Shown one piece after another: positions 52,671 through 63,207 of a stretch of 64,000 nt of DNA. The notes under the pieces were generated by a model, which had not been told where the DNA came from, ran no database searches, and saw only the letters and a list, made by a program, of their open reading frames with translations. A program made the position numbers and the translations under genes. Within the stretch, counting starts at the first letter, position 1; each line of letters begins with the position of its first letter. Source of the DNA: Crotalaria pallida (Eukaryota; Streptophyta; Magnoliopsida; Fabales; Fabaceae); assembly GCA_037953625.1 (NCBI GenBank), contig CM075654.1, forward strand, positions 25,847,501 through 25,911,500, read 5' to 3'.

Positions 52671-55657
52671 GAACAGTGCTTGGTGTGCCCAATGGCCTAA
52701 TGTTGTGGCAGATTTTCTGATTTCTGGTTTATCTGATCACTCTCCAATTGTAATTGATTGGGGTAGTGCTGTGCAGAAAAGGGTGGCCAGTTTCAAATAT
52801 TTTAATATGTGGTCTTCTCATGAGCATTTTCAGAATATTGTGAATTCCATTTGGTCTGAGGATATTGATGGCAGCATGATGTTCCAGATTTGTAGGAAGC
52901 TTCACCTTCTTAGAAAACCTCTCTCAGTGTTGAACAGGTCTCATTTTACTGATATTGACAAGAGAGAACTGGAACTTAGAGAGAAGCTTGATAACATCCA
53001 ACATGAACTTATCCAGAGGCCTTTGGATACTGAGTTGCATATTGCAGAAAAGGAGATTACAAGGCAATACATGGCAATTAAAAATGCAGCTTTCTCTTTT
53101 CTCAGACAGAAAGCTAAATTAACCTGGTTGAAGGATGGTGACTGTAACTCTAAAATCTTCCACAACTCTATCAGGAGCAGACACTATCAGAATAGGGTGT
53201 TGATGCTTTATGATGATAATGGTGATGTTGTGGAGGATCAGAGGGGTATCTTGAGCCTCTTTGAAGACTTTTATCAAGATCTTTTTGCTGCCGGCATCAG
53301 AATAGAGCTTTTACCCAGGATGTTATTGATGAAGGTAAGACTCTTTCCACAGACCAGCAACTTGATTTAATTAAACCTGTTCAGGTTGAGGAAATTAAAC
53401 AAGCATTGTTTGCTATTCATGTTGATAAGACCCCTGGGCCTGATGGTTTTGGGTCTGGCTTCTTCAAATCTTGTTGGGACAGAATTGGTAAGGATTGTTG
53501 TTTGGCTATCAATGAATTTTTTGATTCTGGTTTTCTTCTTAAAGAAGTAAATGCTACAAACCTGGTCATGATCCCCAAGGTTGATTACCCAAACAAGGTG
53601 CATGAGTTCAGACCCATTGCTTGTTGCAATACTCTTTATAAATGCATCACAAAGGTCATCAGTAACAGATTAAGCAAGGTACTCCCTGATCTGGTCCAAG
53701 ACAACCAGAATGCTTTTGTTCATAACAGAAATATCCTTCATAATGTACTGCTTACTCAAGAACTTATCAGGCTTTATGGAAGAAGAAGGGTCTCTCCTAG
53801 GTGTATGCTGAAAGTTGACATTAAAAAAGCCTATGACACCTTAAGTTGGAATTTTATTGATCAGGTTCTGGTAGCTATGAGGTTTCCTGACAAATTCAGA
53901 ACTTGGGTGATGGCATGTATCAGAACTGTGTCTTTCAATATCATTGTTAATGGCCAAAAAGGTGCAAGGTTCAGAAGCACAAGGGGAATTAGGCAAGGGG
54001 ATCCCTTATCCCTCCTAATTTTTGTCCTTGCTATGGAAATGTTGACCAGAAATCTGTAGCTAGCTGCAAGGCATAAGAATTTTAGATTTCATCCCTTATG
54101 TAAGGAGGAAAGGATTGTGAGCCTGGTCTTTGCTGATGATTTGATGGTGTTTTGCAAGGCTCACCCTGCAAGTGTCAGCATAATGTCTAAAGCTTTTGAG
54201 GAGTTTGCTGAATGGTCTGGTCTTAGAGCAAATAAAGAGAAATCTTCAATTTACTTGGCTGGAGTTAATGCAGATGTGCAAAATCATCTGCTCAGGATTA
54301 CTGATTTTCAAAAAAGGCAATTTTCCTTGTAGGTACCTTGGTGTACCAATATCTGCTAAAAAAATGGAATGCTTCTTCCTGTAATTTCATGATTGACAAG
54401 GTCACCAGAAGGATTCAATGTTGGAAGACTAGGAATCTGTCCTACCAAGGTCGGGTATGCCTAATTAATTCAGTGTTGCTAAGTATGCATGTTTATTGGG
54501 CCTCTATTTTTATTATTCCTAAATCGGTGATTAAAGGGATTGAGAAGGCTTGTAGAGCTTTCCTTTGGGGAACAAATGAATTTGGAAATTATTCAGCTAA
54601 GGTTGCTTGGTCTGTGGCTTGCTCTCCAAGGAAGAATGGGGGTTTAAACATCACTGACTGTTCTGTCTGGAATTCTGCTGCTCTGGGAATGCAGGTTTGG
54701 AACCTTGCTGCCAAGAAGGATGGTTTGTGGGTGAGGTGGATGCATTCATACTATATTAAAGATCAATCTTTTTGGTCTTGTACTTGGTCTCAAGGGGCAA
54801 GTTGGCACTGGAAAAGCATCCTTAAAATTAGGGACAATTTGCAGGCTGGTTTTCAGAATGGTCAGTGGATTGGTGCTGCAGATGGTGAATACTCTATTAG
54901 TTCAGGCTATAATTTTCTTAAGGGACAATAGCCTTGTTTTCCCCTGCATAATTGGGTCTGGAATAGAGTTAGTGTTCAAAAGCATTGTTTCATAGCATGG
55001 TTAGCTTCTCATGATAGGTTACAGACACTTAACAGGATGCTATATCTCATGGTTCCTAATCATTGCATTCTGTGCCTTGCTGCTCACGAAACTAAAGAAC
55101 ATCTGTTCTTTGAATGTTCTTGGAGTAGCTCTTTGTTGGAACTTTCTTGCAATTGGTTTGCAATTGATCACTGGCCTAGGAAATTTAGCAGATGGACTAG
55201 GTGGATATGCCATTCCTTCAAGGATAAAAGGCGACGGATGTGTGTTGGTGCGCTTTTTGCTGCTGTCCTCTATCATGTCTGGGTTGAGAGGAACAATAGA
55301 ACAATCAACAACCGAATGAAGTCAATTACTCACATTTTTAGATTGATTAGACAGGATATTGCCATTAGAATAGCTCATTGTTTTCCTAATTTTAGGTCCT
55401 GGATGAATAAGTCCTTGGGGGACAGAATATGTATGGAACTTTAGCTTTGAATTTTTTTTGGCCTCTTAGTTTGAGTGAACTCTTCCTAGAAGGTGGCACT
55501 CATCTCGTTGGTCTTTGGCATAAGAAGTTCTCTTGAATCCTTCCTAGAAGGTGGCAAGATAATTAATTAGGGCCTTTTTGATGTATTTAATTTTTTCGTT
55601 GTGGTAATAAATTATTTCTTATACCAAAAAAAAAAGTAAATCATATTTAAATAAAAA
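52671..55657 (+). mobile_element. 5'-truncated L1-type LINE
   Basis: It begins inside the endonuclease domain (SGLSDHSPIVIDW near 52720), which makes it 5'-truncated. It continues with RT blocks PGPDGFGSGFFKSCWDRIG, LKVDIKKAYDTLSWNF, GIRQGDPLS and FADDLMVF (54126-54150), then a zf-RVT domain near 54940-55140 (CILCLAAHETKEHLFFEC). Frameshifts near 53335 and 54330 and stops at 54057 and 54929 inactivate it. It ends in an A-rich tail from 55626. Flanking AAACATTCGTGT (52659-52670) and AAACATTCCTGT (55658-55669) form the target duplication with one mismatch. Confidence 0.92.
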
Positions 55658-56014
55658 AAACATTCCTGTAAGTTTTCATGGCGTTTTGAGGCTGTTTTAT
55701 TTTTAGTTCCAGATCGATTTTAATATATTACTGGTATAAGTTATATATAACGATCTGCTATTTCAAAATTATAAATATTATAATTTATCAAGTTTAATAT
55801 CAGGATCGAGAAAGTATATTTACTTTTGAATTTCGATACTTTTTCTTTCGCAATAGTTATCTGTGGAGACCGGTAACTTTATTATTTTTCAATCAGTTTT
55901 GAGTAATTAAAAGTGCAATATTGTTCTACTTAAATGTATTTTATTTTTAGGATCATCAAACTTTTGGTTATAATCCAAAATACCTACACATTGACACACA
56001 AATGAAAGCAAATC

Positions 56015-56017
<3 letters not shown>

Positions 56018-56054
<37 letters not shown>
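56018..56054. repeat. (AT)n microsatellite
   Basis: A pure AT run of about 35 bp lies within the solo LTR. Confidence 0.95.
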
Positions 56055-56058
<4 letters not shown>

Positions 56059-58107
56059 AACTACCCAAGAACCCCTCACCCCACCGTAGAAAGCAGAATA
56101 AATATAAAGAAAAAGGAATAGTAAAACAAAATGCAAGAATAAAGAGAAAGTCGAGTAGCAGGAGAAGGGTCGAGAGACTTTGAAAAATTGTGGGGTTTTT
56201 ATAACTTCTCGGCCCAATAATTTAATATCCAATCGTTCAATCTCAAATCCTTAGTAGATAAATCATTTCCTCAACTTCCTCTATCCATCTACCTAATTTA
56301 TTTGACGATCCATCAATATTTTATTATTCTTATATTTTCAAATAAAGAGATATTTTGGTAAAAAGTGTTATATTTTATTGTATAATGATATATATTTATT
56401 ATTTTGACAAAAATGAATTTAGTTGATATATATGGATATATATACTTTTAATGTTATAATTAGTTTTAACGTATGTCCTTATTTAGATCTCGCACGTTAT
56501 TGTTGACTCTGATCCTCGAGTAAGGCGCGGATGTGAACGTGACATTGTTTCTATTGTCAGAACTCCCAGGTAAGGAGGTGGTATTACCTTTATTTAGGGA
56601 ATGAGTTCTAAATAGCGTATAGTGATAACTAAGAGTAGATGAGTATGAATAATAATAAACCTTAGGATATTGCATTTGGTTAGAAACTAGTTATTTGGTA
56701 TTTAGGCCCACTATGATGAAGATTGAATATGTATATTATATTTTGTGCTTGAATAGGTTTTATTGATTTATACGAAATAGTGAGTAATATGAAAAGGTGA
56801 GTGAACCACTAGGTATGCTAGGTTCGTAATAAAACTAAGTAAAACTTGAGAGGAAATCTCGATAAAATGATAATAGAATAATTGAGATTGTTTGGGCTAA
56901 GGGAATAGTTAAAAAATGAGTTAGAAACACCTAAGAAACGTGTCAAAAGAATAAGTGGAAATAAAAGGGATCAACCGGGATAGATGGATAGTTAAGGATT
57001 GAATTAAATAGAATAGGATAGAATCTTAGGGTAGTTGAAAACGGACACTAGGTGGATAGTATAATAGTAGGAAATTAATTAATAATATTGCTCTGTGGTT
57101 GATAAATCAATGGAGGTTAGAAAAGGGACTTAAGTTTATTAGAATTAATCGAGGCTAGTTAAAGTGATTTAAGCATAAGGAAAATTAATAGAGATGAAAC
57201 TTGATTGAGGATTAGTAGAAAGGTCTTAAGCATAAATTAATTAGTTGAAGTAGAGTCGCTTGAATTGAGAATTGATGGAGGATAGTAGAAAGAAATTAAA
57301 GATGAATTGAGTTCTAATCTATAAATAAGAAGATGTATGAGAATTTAGGGAACGGTAATAAAGAAACGAATGATGAATTCATTAGATAGTAAGTTAGAAA
57401 ACAAGAAGAGTCACAGAGTAGATAGTTAATAATGGAAATGAAAGAGAAGTAAGGATGATTAATAAGGAAAATGAAAGAGAGATAAGAATTAAAAGTGAGA
57501 ATAGAATAAGTAAGTAATTAAATAGAAATAAGAATAGAAGGCGAGAGAAGAAAATTGGCACAGGAGGTCATAAGACACTGTGGATAGAAAAGTGGCACAG
57601 GAGGTCATAAGACCCTGTGGATAGGAAAATGGGACAAGTTGGTGATAATTGTGCTTGATTTATTTTATTGTTATGCCTTTTTAGAAACTATTTCCTAAGT
57701 TCTGTGTAATACTACCCTTCTTGCTGTTTTTATACAAGTGCAGGAATGAAGATTACACTATTGCAGGCCGAGCAGGGATACCCTCCACCCCGTGGAGTGT
57801 AAAATTAGATATGAGCAGAGTGTAGTTACTTAGGTCTAAGCCAGTTACTTTAAATTCCAAACAATTCACTAGTTGTAGCCCTAAAACTTGTATTATTTTG
57901 TGAATCAGGACAGTAGTGATAAACTGGATGTAACTAATATATAACTTTATGTTTTAAAATCTTCTGGACTGAACAGGTATTAAAGAAGAATTTTTTAGAA
58001 AATCCGAAAAACAGAGGAGACTCTGTCAAATTTTATCAAGAAATTTTTAAGTATCGTAATAATGTTAATTTAATATAATGAATTATTTGTGAGCGTGTCA
58101 CAATTAG

Positions 58108-58232
58108 ATGTGAAGACTGTGTTTCTTCATGGTGTTTGGAGGAAGAGATCTACATGGATCAGACATAAAGTTTTGAAGAAACTAGAGAGTAGCACATAGT
58201 TTGTAGATTGGAGAAGAGTCTATATTTAGGGT
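58108..58232 (+). pseudogene. copia pol, piece 3: RT continuation
   Basis: LDVKTVFLHGVWRKRSTWI continues the RT (normally DVKTAFLHG) directly from the piece ending at 52386. About 30 further codons are recognisable before similarity ends near 58232. Confidence 0.8.
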
Positions 58233-58680
58233 TGGAAATAAGCCAGAGTCAACCTATTTGGGGCCTATGGCCTGGTCTAGCCTATTTAGAAAATAGGTCA
58301 GTTATAGGCTTTTTATGGGTTGTTTAGCTTAAAAGGCCATGCTTTGTTTCATAAAAAAAGTCTTAAAAGTCTAATAAGCTGACCCATTAATAATATATAA
58401 TATTTATTTATTTATTTTTGTGACCATAATATATAATATTTATGTTCAATTTATTATTAGAGAATAAGCTTCCTCCTTCTTATAACATAAGGGGAGTTAC
58501 CTCTTTGTCCTAATAAAAATGTGCGACCTCAATTAAAAGTCAAAAAATCAAATAATGAATTAAAAAAAAGGATGAAATCCTCCATCATAGAATCAAAAAT
58601 AATTGCTAACTAATTGCTATTCACAACCCAACTAACCCAACAATTAGGATATGAAGACAATGACTCCATAGCCAATGCTA
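58233..58680. other. A/T-rich repeat debris
   Basis: A 'gggttggaaataagcc...ggcctatggcctggtc' segment at 58228-58380 looks like a dispersed repeat. The rest is A/T-rich. No gene or clean element ends are seen. Confidence 0.35.
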
Positions 58681-58682
58681 TA

Positions 58683-58985
58683 GATAACAGTTTTGAAGCC
58701 GGTTCCACATGTTATTTAAGACTGGTTCCGAACTAGTCTTAAAACTGGAGGTGTTGTAACCTTTGCATAAATGAGATTGGTTCCGAACCAGTCTCGTTTG
58801 CAGGTTCCGAACTAGTCTGAAATTGAAAACAGAACCAGTCTCAATTAAATTCTGAACCAGTCTCGTTTAGTGTTTTGAACCGGTGTCAATTAAATTCTGA
58901 ACCACTATCGTTTAGTGTTTTGAATCGGTTTCAATTAAATTATTAATCAGTCTCGTTTAGTGTTTTGAACCGGTCTCAAATAATG
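58683..58985. repeat. array of GAACCAGTCTC palindrome-type repeats
   Basis: About ten copies of GGTTCCGAACTAGTCTC, GAACCAGTCTC and GAACCGGTCTCAATTAAA occur. Some form near-perfect dyads (AGACTGGTTCCGAACTAGTCT, about 58718-58740). They alternate with 'gtttagtgtttt' spacers of about 35-40 bp. The position next to transposon Ulp1 exons suggests a subterminal transposon array. Confidence 0.75.
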
Positions 58986-59013
58986 AACGATCTCCTTTCA
59001 TTATTATGGATCT

Positions 59014-59014
59014 T

Positions 59015-59083
<69 letters not shown>

Positions 59084-59084
59084 T
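59014..59084. repeat. compound microsatellite (TC)n(AC)n(AT)n(AC)n
   Basis: Consecutive pure dinucleotide runs span about 70 bp. Confidence 0.97.
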
Positions 59085-59319
59085 AAATAGCTAGCTAGAT
59101 TAAAAAAACACACATGAATAGTAAAACTAATAAATAATAATTGAGAGATAGCTAAATTCTAAAATTATATAAAAACCACATTATATGCATATCTACTAGT
59201 TTGATCAAGATAAACAAGTATTTATACATACTGTGCAGTGAAACAAAAGGCCCACTACTATATACATAGAGAATATAGAGTTTGCCTACACAAAAGTCTT
59301 TTCTAGAGAAATAATATAC

Positions 59320-59613
59320 CTAGTGCAAGATAGGAAATAATTCTAGGAAATAAGCTGCAAATTCTTCTTTAAGATCATCGAGTTGTTTGCGGCTATATTC
59401 TTTGCTAGAGTTGCAACCATCAAAGTAATGTAACCAATAAATAACATAACCAATTTCAGTGATAACATAACCAATATAATTTAATGATAATAATATAATA
59501 AATTGAATTACAAACCGTTTGAGGGATCTTATTAGCCTCGTGATGTTGCACAATCTCCTTCATAAATTTCATTACATAATAGCCACAATCAATCCCATTT
59601 GTTTTTTTAAGAA
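59320..59613 (-). pseudogene. C-terminal exons of a transposon Ulp1-type cysteine protease
   Basis: Minus-strand exon (about 59613 to 59519) reads GIDCGYYVMKFMKEIVQHHE, the catalytic-cysteine block (DCGYYVMK) of Ulp1/SENP-type peptidases as carried by plant CACTA and some MULE elements. A likely GT donor follows. A second exon (about 59415 to 59320) reads EYSRKQLDDLKEEFAAYFLELF, the usual last helix. The His and Asp parts are not present upstream; captured SERK exons are there instead. This is a fragment. Confidence 0.8.
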
Positions 59614-60057
59614 CCTATAAAACACAAATAAAATACAAAACAAGGAACAAACTAGCATCATACGATCCTGAGAACAAACCAAATGGAACGAACATGGTGA
59701 ACCATGCAACTAGTCTATTCAAGAGTATATCATGTCATCAAAATAGTGAATAGACCGAAAGGAAAAAAAAAGGAAACAAACTAGCATCATACACAGATAA
59801 AGAAAGAGAAAAACCATAAATTTCTCCTTAAAGTTGTTTTTCTATTCTTTAAAAACTTTTGACAACAATAAGATTAGACTTTAGAGCTTATTTATTTTCT
59901 CATGCATGCCAATAGGAACTATATATAACACAAACAAAGTATCGTAATAAAAATAATAGGGTTTGGCACAAAAACAATTTCTTAAGAATGTACACATGAT
60001 AGACACTGAACAAACAAGCATCCCAACAATAAGTATACTCATAGGAAACGCAATTTG

Positions 60058-60258
60058 ACAACTTGCCCAATGAATCTGGGATAGGGCCAGTGAAGGTGTT
60101 TAGGTATCAACCAAGCCAATAAAAAATTAAATGATAAAAGGAAAAGGAAAAAGAGCATGAAATTAAGGCATAAAACATACAGATACTGCAAATTCTTGAG
60201 CTGACCAAGCTATGGAACAAGTTGACCTAACAGAGCAGCACTTCCCAAATCACTGTCA
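60058..60258 (-). pseudogene. captured fragment of a SERK/BAK1-type LRR receptor kinase gene
   Basis: Exon A (60258 to 60181, minus) reads DLGSAALLGQLVP, a stop, then LGQLKNLQYL. It ends at a GTATGT donor exactly where SERK genes have an intron. A second piece (about 60115 to 60058) reads YLNTFTGPIPDSLGKLS, a further SERK LRR. The exon for the LRR between them is missing. SERKs are co-receptor kinases of the plasma membrane for hormone, growth and immune signalling. No signal peptide, transmembrane segment or kinase is here. Retention of intron sequence shows DNA-level copying. It lies next to transposon Ulp1 exons on the same strand. Confidence 0.8.
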
Positions 60259-60300
60259 TCACGCCAAAGGAAAGAAAACAGAAACCTTAAAAAAGCCATT

Positions 60301-60901
60301 GATTTGGGTCCAATATATGATGTTTTAGAGCATGAATTATCTCCCTTTTGCTATGGTTTTGTCTTATTTCTTAGGTGATTTAGGTAGATTAGTTTAGTAC
60401 GTTTTTAGTTAGTTTAGGTAAATTATGATCCTAGAACGTTTTGATCTGTTTTGGGTTTGATTTCAGGTATTTTGAAGCTTTATGTGATGAATTATGGAAC
60501 GGAAAGGAGTTTTGAAGGCCTCGAGATTGGAGTCAAAATGGAGAAAAAGCGAGTGCTGAGCAAGTGATCCAAGCCCAGGCGCACGTTAATCACGCCAAGG
60601 CGCGTGGTGGTCAAAAGTCCAAAAACAAGGGTTCAAATTACTAAAATCAATTGTGAAAAATCTACCAAATTAGGGAGGTTTGCGCCCAGGCACGCGAGCA
60701 ACTTGCAGAATTGGCAAATCAGACCTGGTAGCCGTGCCTAGGCGCGCGTGCAACGATTTTATGTGCTTTTTGATAAGATTTGATAGATTTCTTTCGGGAT
60801 TAGTTTTTACTATTTAAATTAGGTTTTAGGAATAAAATAGGGTGTGGAGAAAGGGAGATTACATAGTTTTTGAGAGAGATTTTAGAGGGAGAAGAGGATT
60901 G
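60301..60901 (+). repeat. Athila-related LTR, left part
   Basis: It begins TGATTTGGGTCCAATATATGATG, like the Athila LTR starts at 9993 and 34106. It has the same kind of GCGCCCAGGCGCG cluster at 60585-60750. It is a diverged family member, interrupted at 60901 and continued at 62646. No PBS or internal region follows. Confidence 0.85.
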
Positions 60902-62645
60902 TGTTGGGTTTGGCCTCAAAATCTCGAGAGGGGGGGTGAATCGAGTTTTATTAAATTATTGCGAAAACCCTTATAAATTAAAAATTGTTTTGCGTTGGAG
61001 AGATTAGACGTTTGAGAAGGAGAGCGAAAACGGTTGATTGAATAATAAGAGTAGCGCGGAAACGTAAATAAACGAAATATGCGGAAAAATAAAAGAGATA
61101 GGGATAGAAAAGCTTGCACCGGAAATTTTATACTGGTTCAGCCTTCCCATCGAAAGGCCTAGTCCAATCCCCAAGCGACCCGCTTGAGAGTTCTATAACC
61201 AGCAATTGAGCCGCACCCAATTAAAACCGAGAGCACCCCGCACACTACTAGGAACCTCCGTTCGCTAGGGGCCTCAACAACACACAGCAGGGTTCCTCAC
61301 CCTACGAACGCCTCAACGTTCAACTATGGGATTCTCTCCCTAACACTAAGGTTGAGTACAATTCAATGAGAGTGATTACAACAAAATTGATGTGTTCTCA
61401 AAACACAGATACAACAATTCAATGCTCTACGATAATGAAGTTCTCTTTTTCAAGTCTAAATGGCCAACAAGAGTTTCTATGAGTTCTTCAAAAATATGAG
61501 CGTTATGTTCAGAGAAAAGTAGGAGAAGGAGAGAACGTGAATTCAAAAAATTGTCAGAAGAAAAAGAATGAATGAATGAATGATGGAGTGAATTCTGAAA
61601 AGAATAACTTTTATAATTCAAAAGATTTAAATCAACAAATCAAAATAACTTTTAAATCAAAACAAAATAAAATATGATTTTGAAATAAGTTTTAAAATCA
61701 AAACTAAATCAAAATGATTTAAGAAATAAAATAAAGATTTGATTCTTAAAACGAATAAGGAAATAATTCAAATTTAAAATTATTTTCGAATTTTTTAAAA
61801 TAAATCAGAATCATATAAATAAAAACAAATCTGAAAATAATCAAAATGATTCTGACACGTTTTTCAATAAAAGTTGAAGTAATCGATTACTTTATGAAGG
61901 TAATCGATTAACCCTTCAAAAATAGAAACTTTTAAATTCTTTTGAAAAACAAGCAATCGATTAGACCAATAATAGTTAATCGATTACATCACCCCTGTTC
62001 ATTATATGATGCAACTCATTTAATCGATTATCACTAATCAAATAATCGATTACTGAGCCTCTGATTGAATGATGCAACATCATGTAATCGATTACTACAA
62101 GACATGTAATCGATTACTTTGTCTCGGGAAAATATATGATGCAACAATTTTAATCGATTACTTGAGCCAGGTAATCGATTACTCTCATTAGAAAGTAATG
62201 GATTAGCACAGTTCACTTAATCGATTACAAGCTCTCTGATTTTTCTATGATCCAACAAAGTTAATCGATTATCTTAGGCAGGTAATCGATTACTCCTTCT
62301 TGCATAACATAAAAATATCCAGAGTTTTGTATCATCAAGTATTTTCACCAAAACTAAGATAGAAAAAACAGATTTTCATGAAAACACATTTTCTTCTCCT
62401 TTAACTGAAAAACTCATTGGCCTTTTAAACTCATTAAGAACAGAAACTTCATTACCTTACAAATGTGTCCTAAGGAAAAGGCTTCTAAACTTATATCTTG
62501 CTTGAATCTTCAACTTGAACTTGAAGGAACTTGTGTGCTTGAATCTTGAGTTTGTTTGTTATCATCAAAACATTAGCTTGATATTTGCTTGAAGTCCATG
62601 AGAGAGTTTGAAGCATGTCTTCCAACACTAGCTTGACTTCCAACA
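60902..62645 (-). mobile_element. Sirevirus-like solo LTR
   Basis: It is bounded by TGTTGGG and CCAACA and flanked by GATTG (60897-60901 and 62646-62650), 1744 bp. A GAGAGGGGGGGTGAAT block near the left end parallels the AGAAGGGGGGGTTGAAT block of the copia LTR at 11670, so minus orientation is inferred. About a dozen TAATCGATTAC motifs occur between 61870 and 62300. The minus-strand ORFs at 60916-62216 are not genes. Confidence 0.85.
61870..62300. repeat. cluster of TAATCGATTAC palindromes
   Basis: At least twelve exact or one-mismatch copies of TAATCGATTA lie in 430 bp, often in pairs about 20-30 bp apart. Confidence 0.88.
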
Positions 62646-63207
62646 GATTGGAGATCAAGAGTGGAGGAATCCGGCTTGAAGATTAAAGATCTATTGGGAA
62701 TTTCAGGTTGTCTATGATCATGAATTCCTTATTTTATCTTTGTCTTGAAATATGTGTAACTAAAACCCTCAGTTAGGAATATGGTGGATTTGTATGGATT
62801 CTAATTAGTTTATGAAGTTATGAATTGATGTTTTTCATTTAAATCTATTGTTTTGTTGTGTTTTAATTACAATTCATGAACCTGATTAATATATGTTTTG
62901 TTTTGGATCTCTAGTTCAACAAGAGAAATCCGAGGATTAGAATAGGTCGTTCAATCAAACATTATAACCACCTAATGTGCAGAAATACAGCTAGAGCTTA
63001 TATGACTTTATTATTTCAGTGTACTTAATTGTTGGTTACTTTAATCATTAATTGCTTAAGGAATTAATGGTTGTGATTAGGTAAGAAACATAATTTCGTA
63101 GAGAATCTGGTTTTTACTACCTTTGGGATGTCGTGGATTTAATGAAAAACGGAGATTCATAACTAGTAACTTAGGTCCTCCAATGAAACCACGTTCCTAA
63201 CGCTTTT
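62646..63207 (+). repeat. Athila-related LTR, right part
   Basis: It continues the LTR from 60901. Recognisable blocks such as 'gtgtaactaaaaccct', 'ggatctctag' and 'atgaaaccacgttcctaac' occur in the same order as at 10630-11090 and 34730-35190. It is cut at 63207 by the next LTR. Confidence 0.82.

Larger units (their letters stand above)
52387..58102 (+). mobile_element. solo LTR of a TGTAACATCC-class Ty3 element, split by a LINE
   Basis: It starts TGTAACATCCCGC and ends GCGTGTCACA. The 5 bp ATTAG flanks it (52382-52386 and 58103-58107), and the interrupted copia RT joins cleanly across it. Without the LINE the LTR is about 2.7 kb. The 3' block at 57768-57806 (GGCCGAGCAGGGATACC...) and the following text match the block at 4611-4655 of the solo LTR 2047-4947, so both belong to related families. 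The A/G-rich stretch 56880-57560 is repetitive but encodes nothing. Confidence 0.88.

Noticed and set aside
59640..59800. Repeated phrase 'gaaacaaactagcatcatac' as a target-site duplication
   Set aside because: Two imperfect 20-base copies 130 bp apart have no element ends between them; more likely a local duplication.
61870..62300. Evenly spaced TAATCGATTAC repeats considered as a CRISPR-like array
   Set aside because: The repeats are too short (10-12 bases), spacers vary in size, and the context is a eukaryotic LTR.
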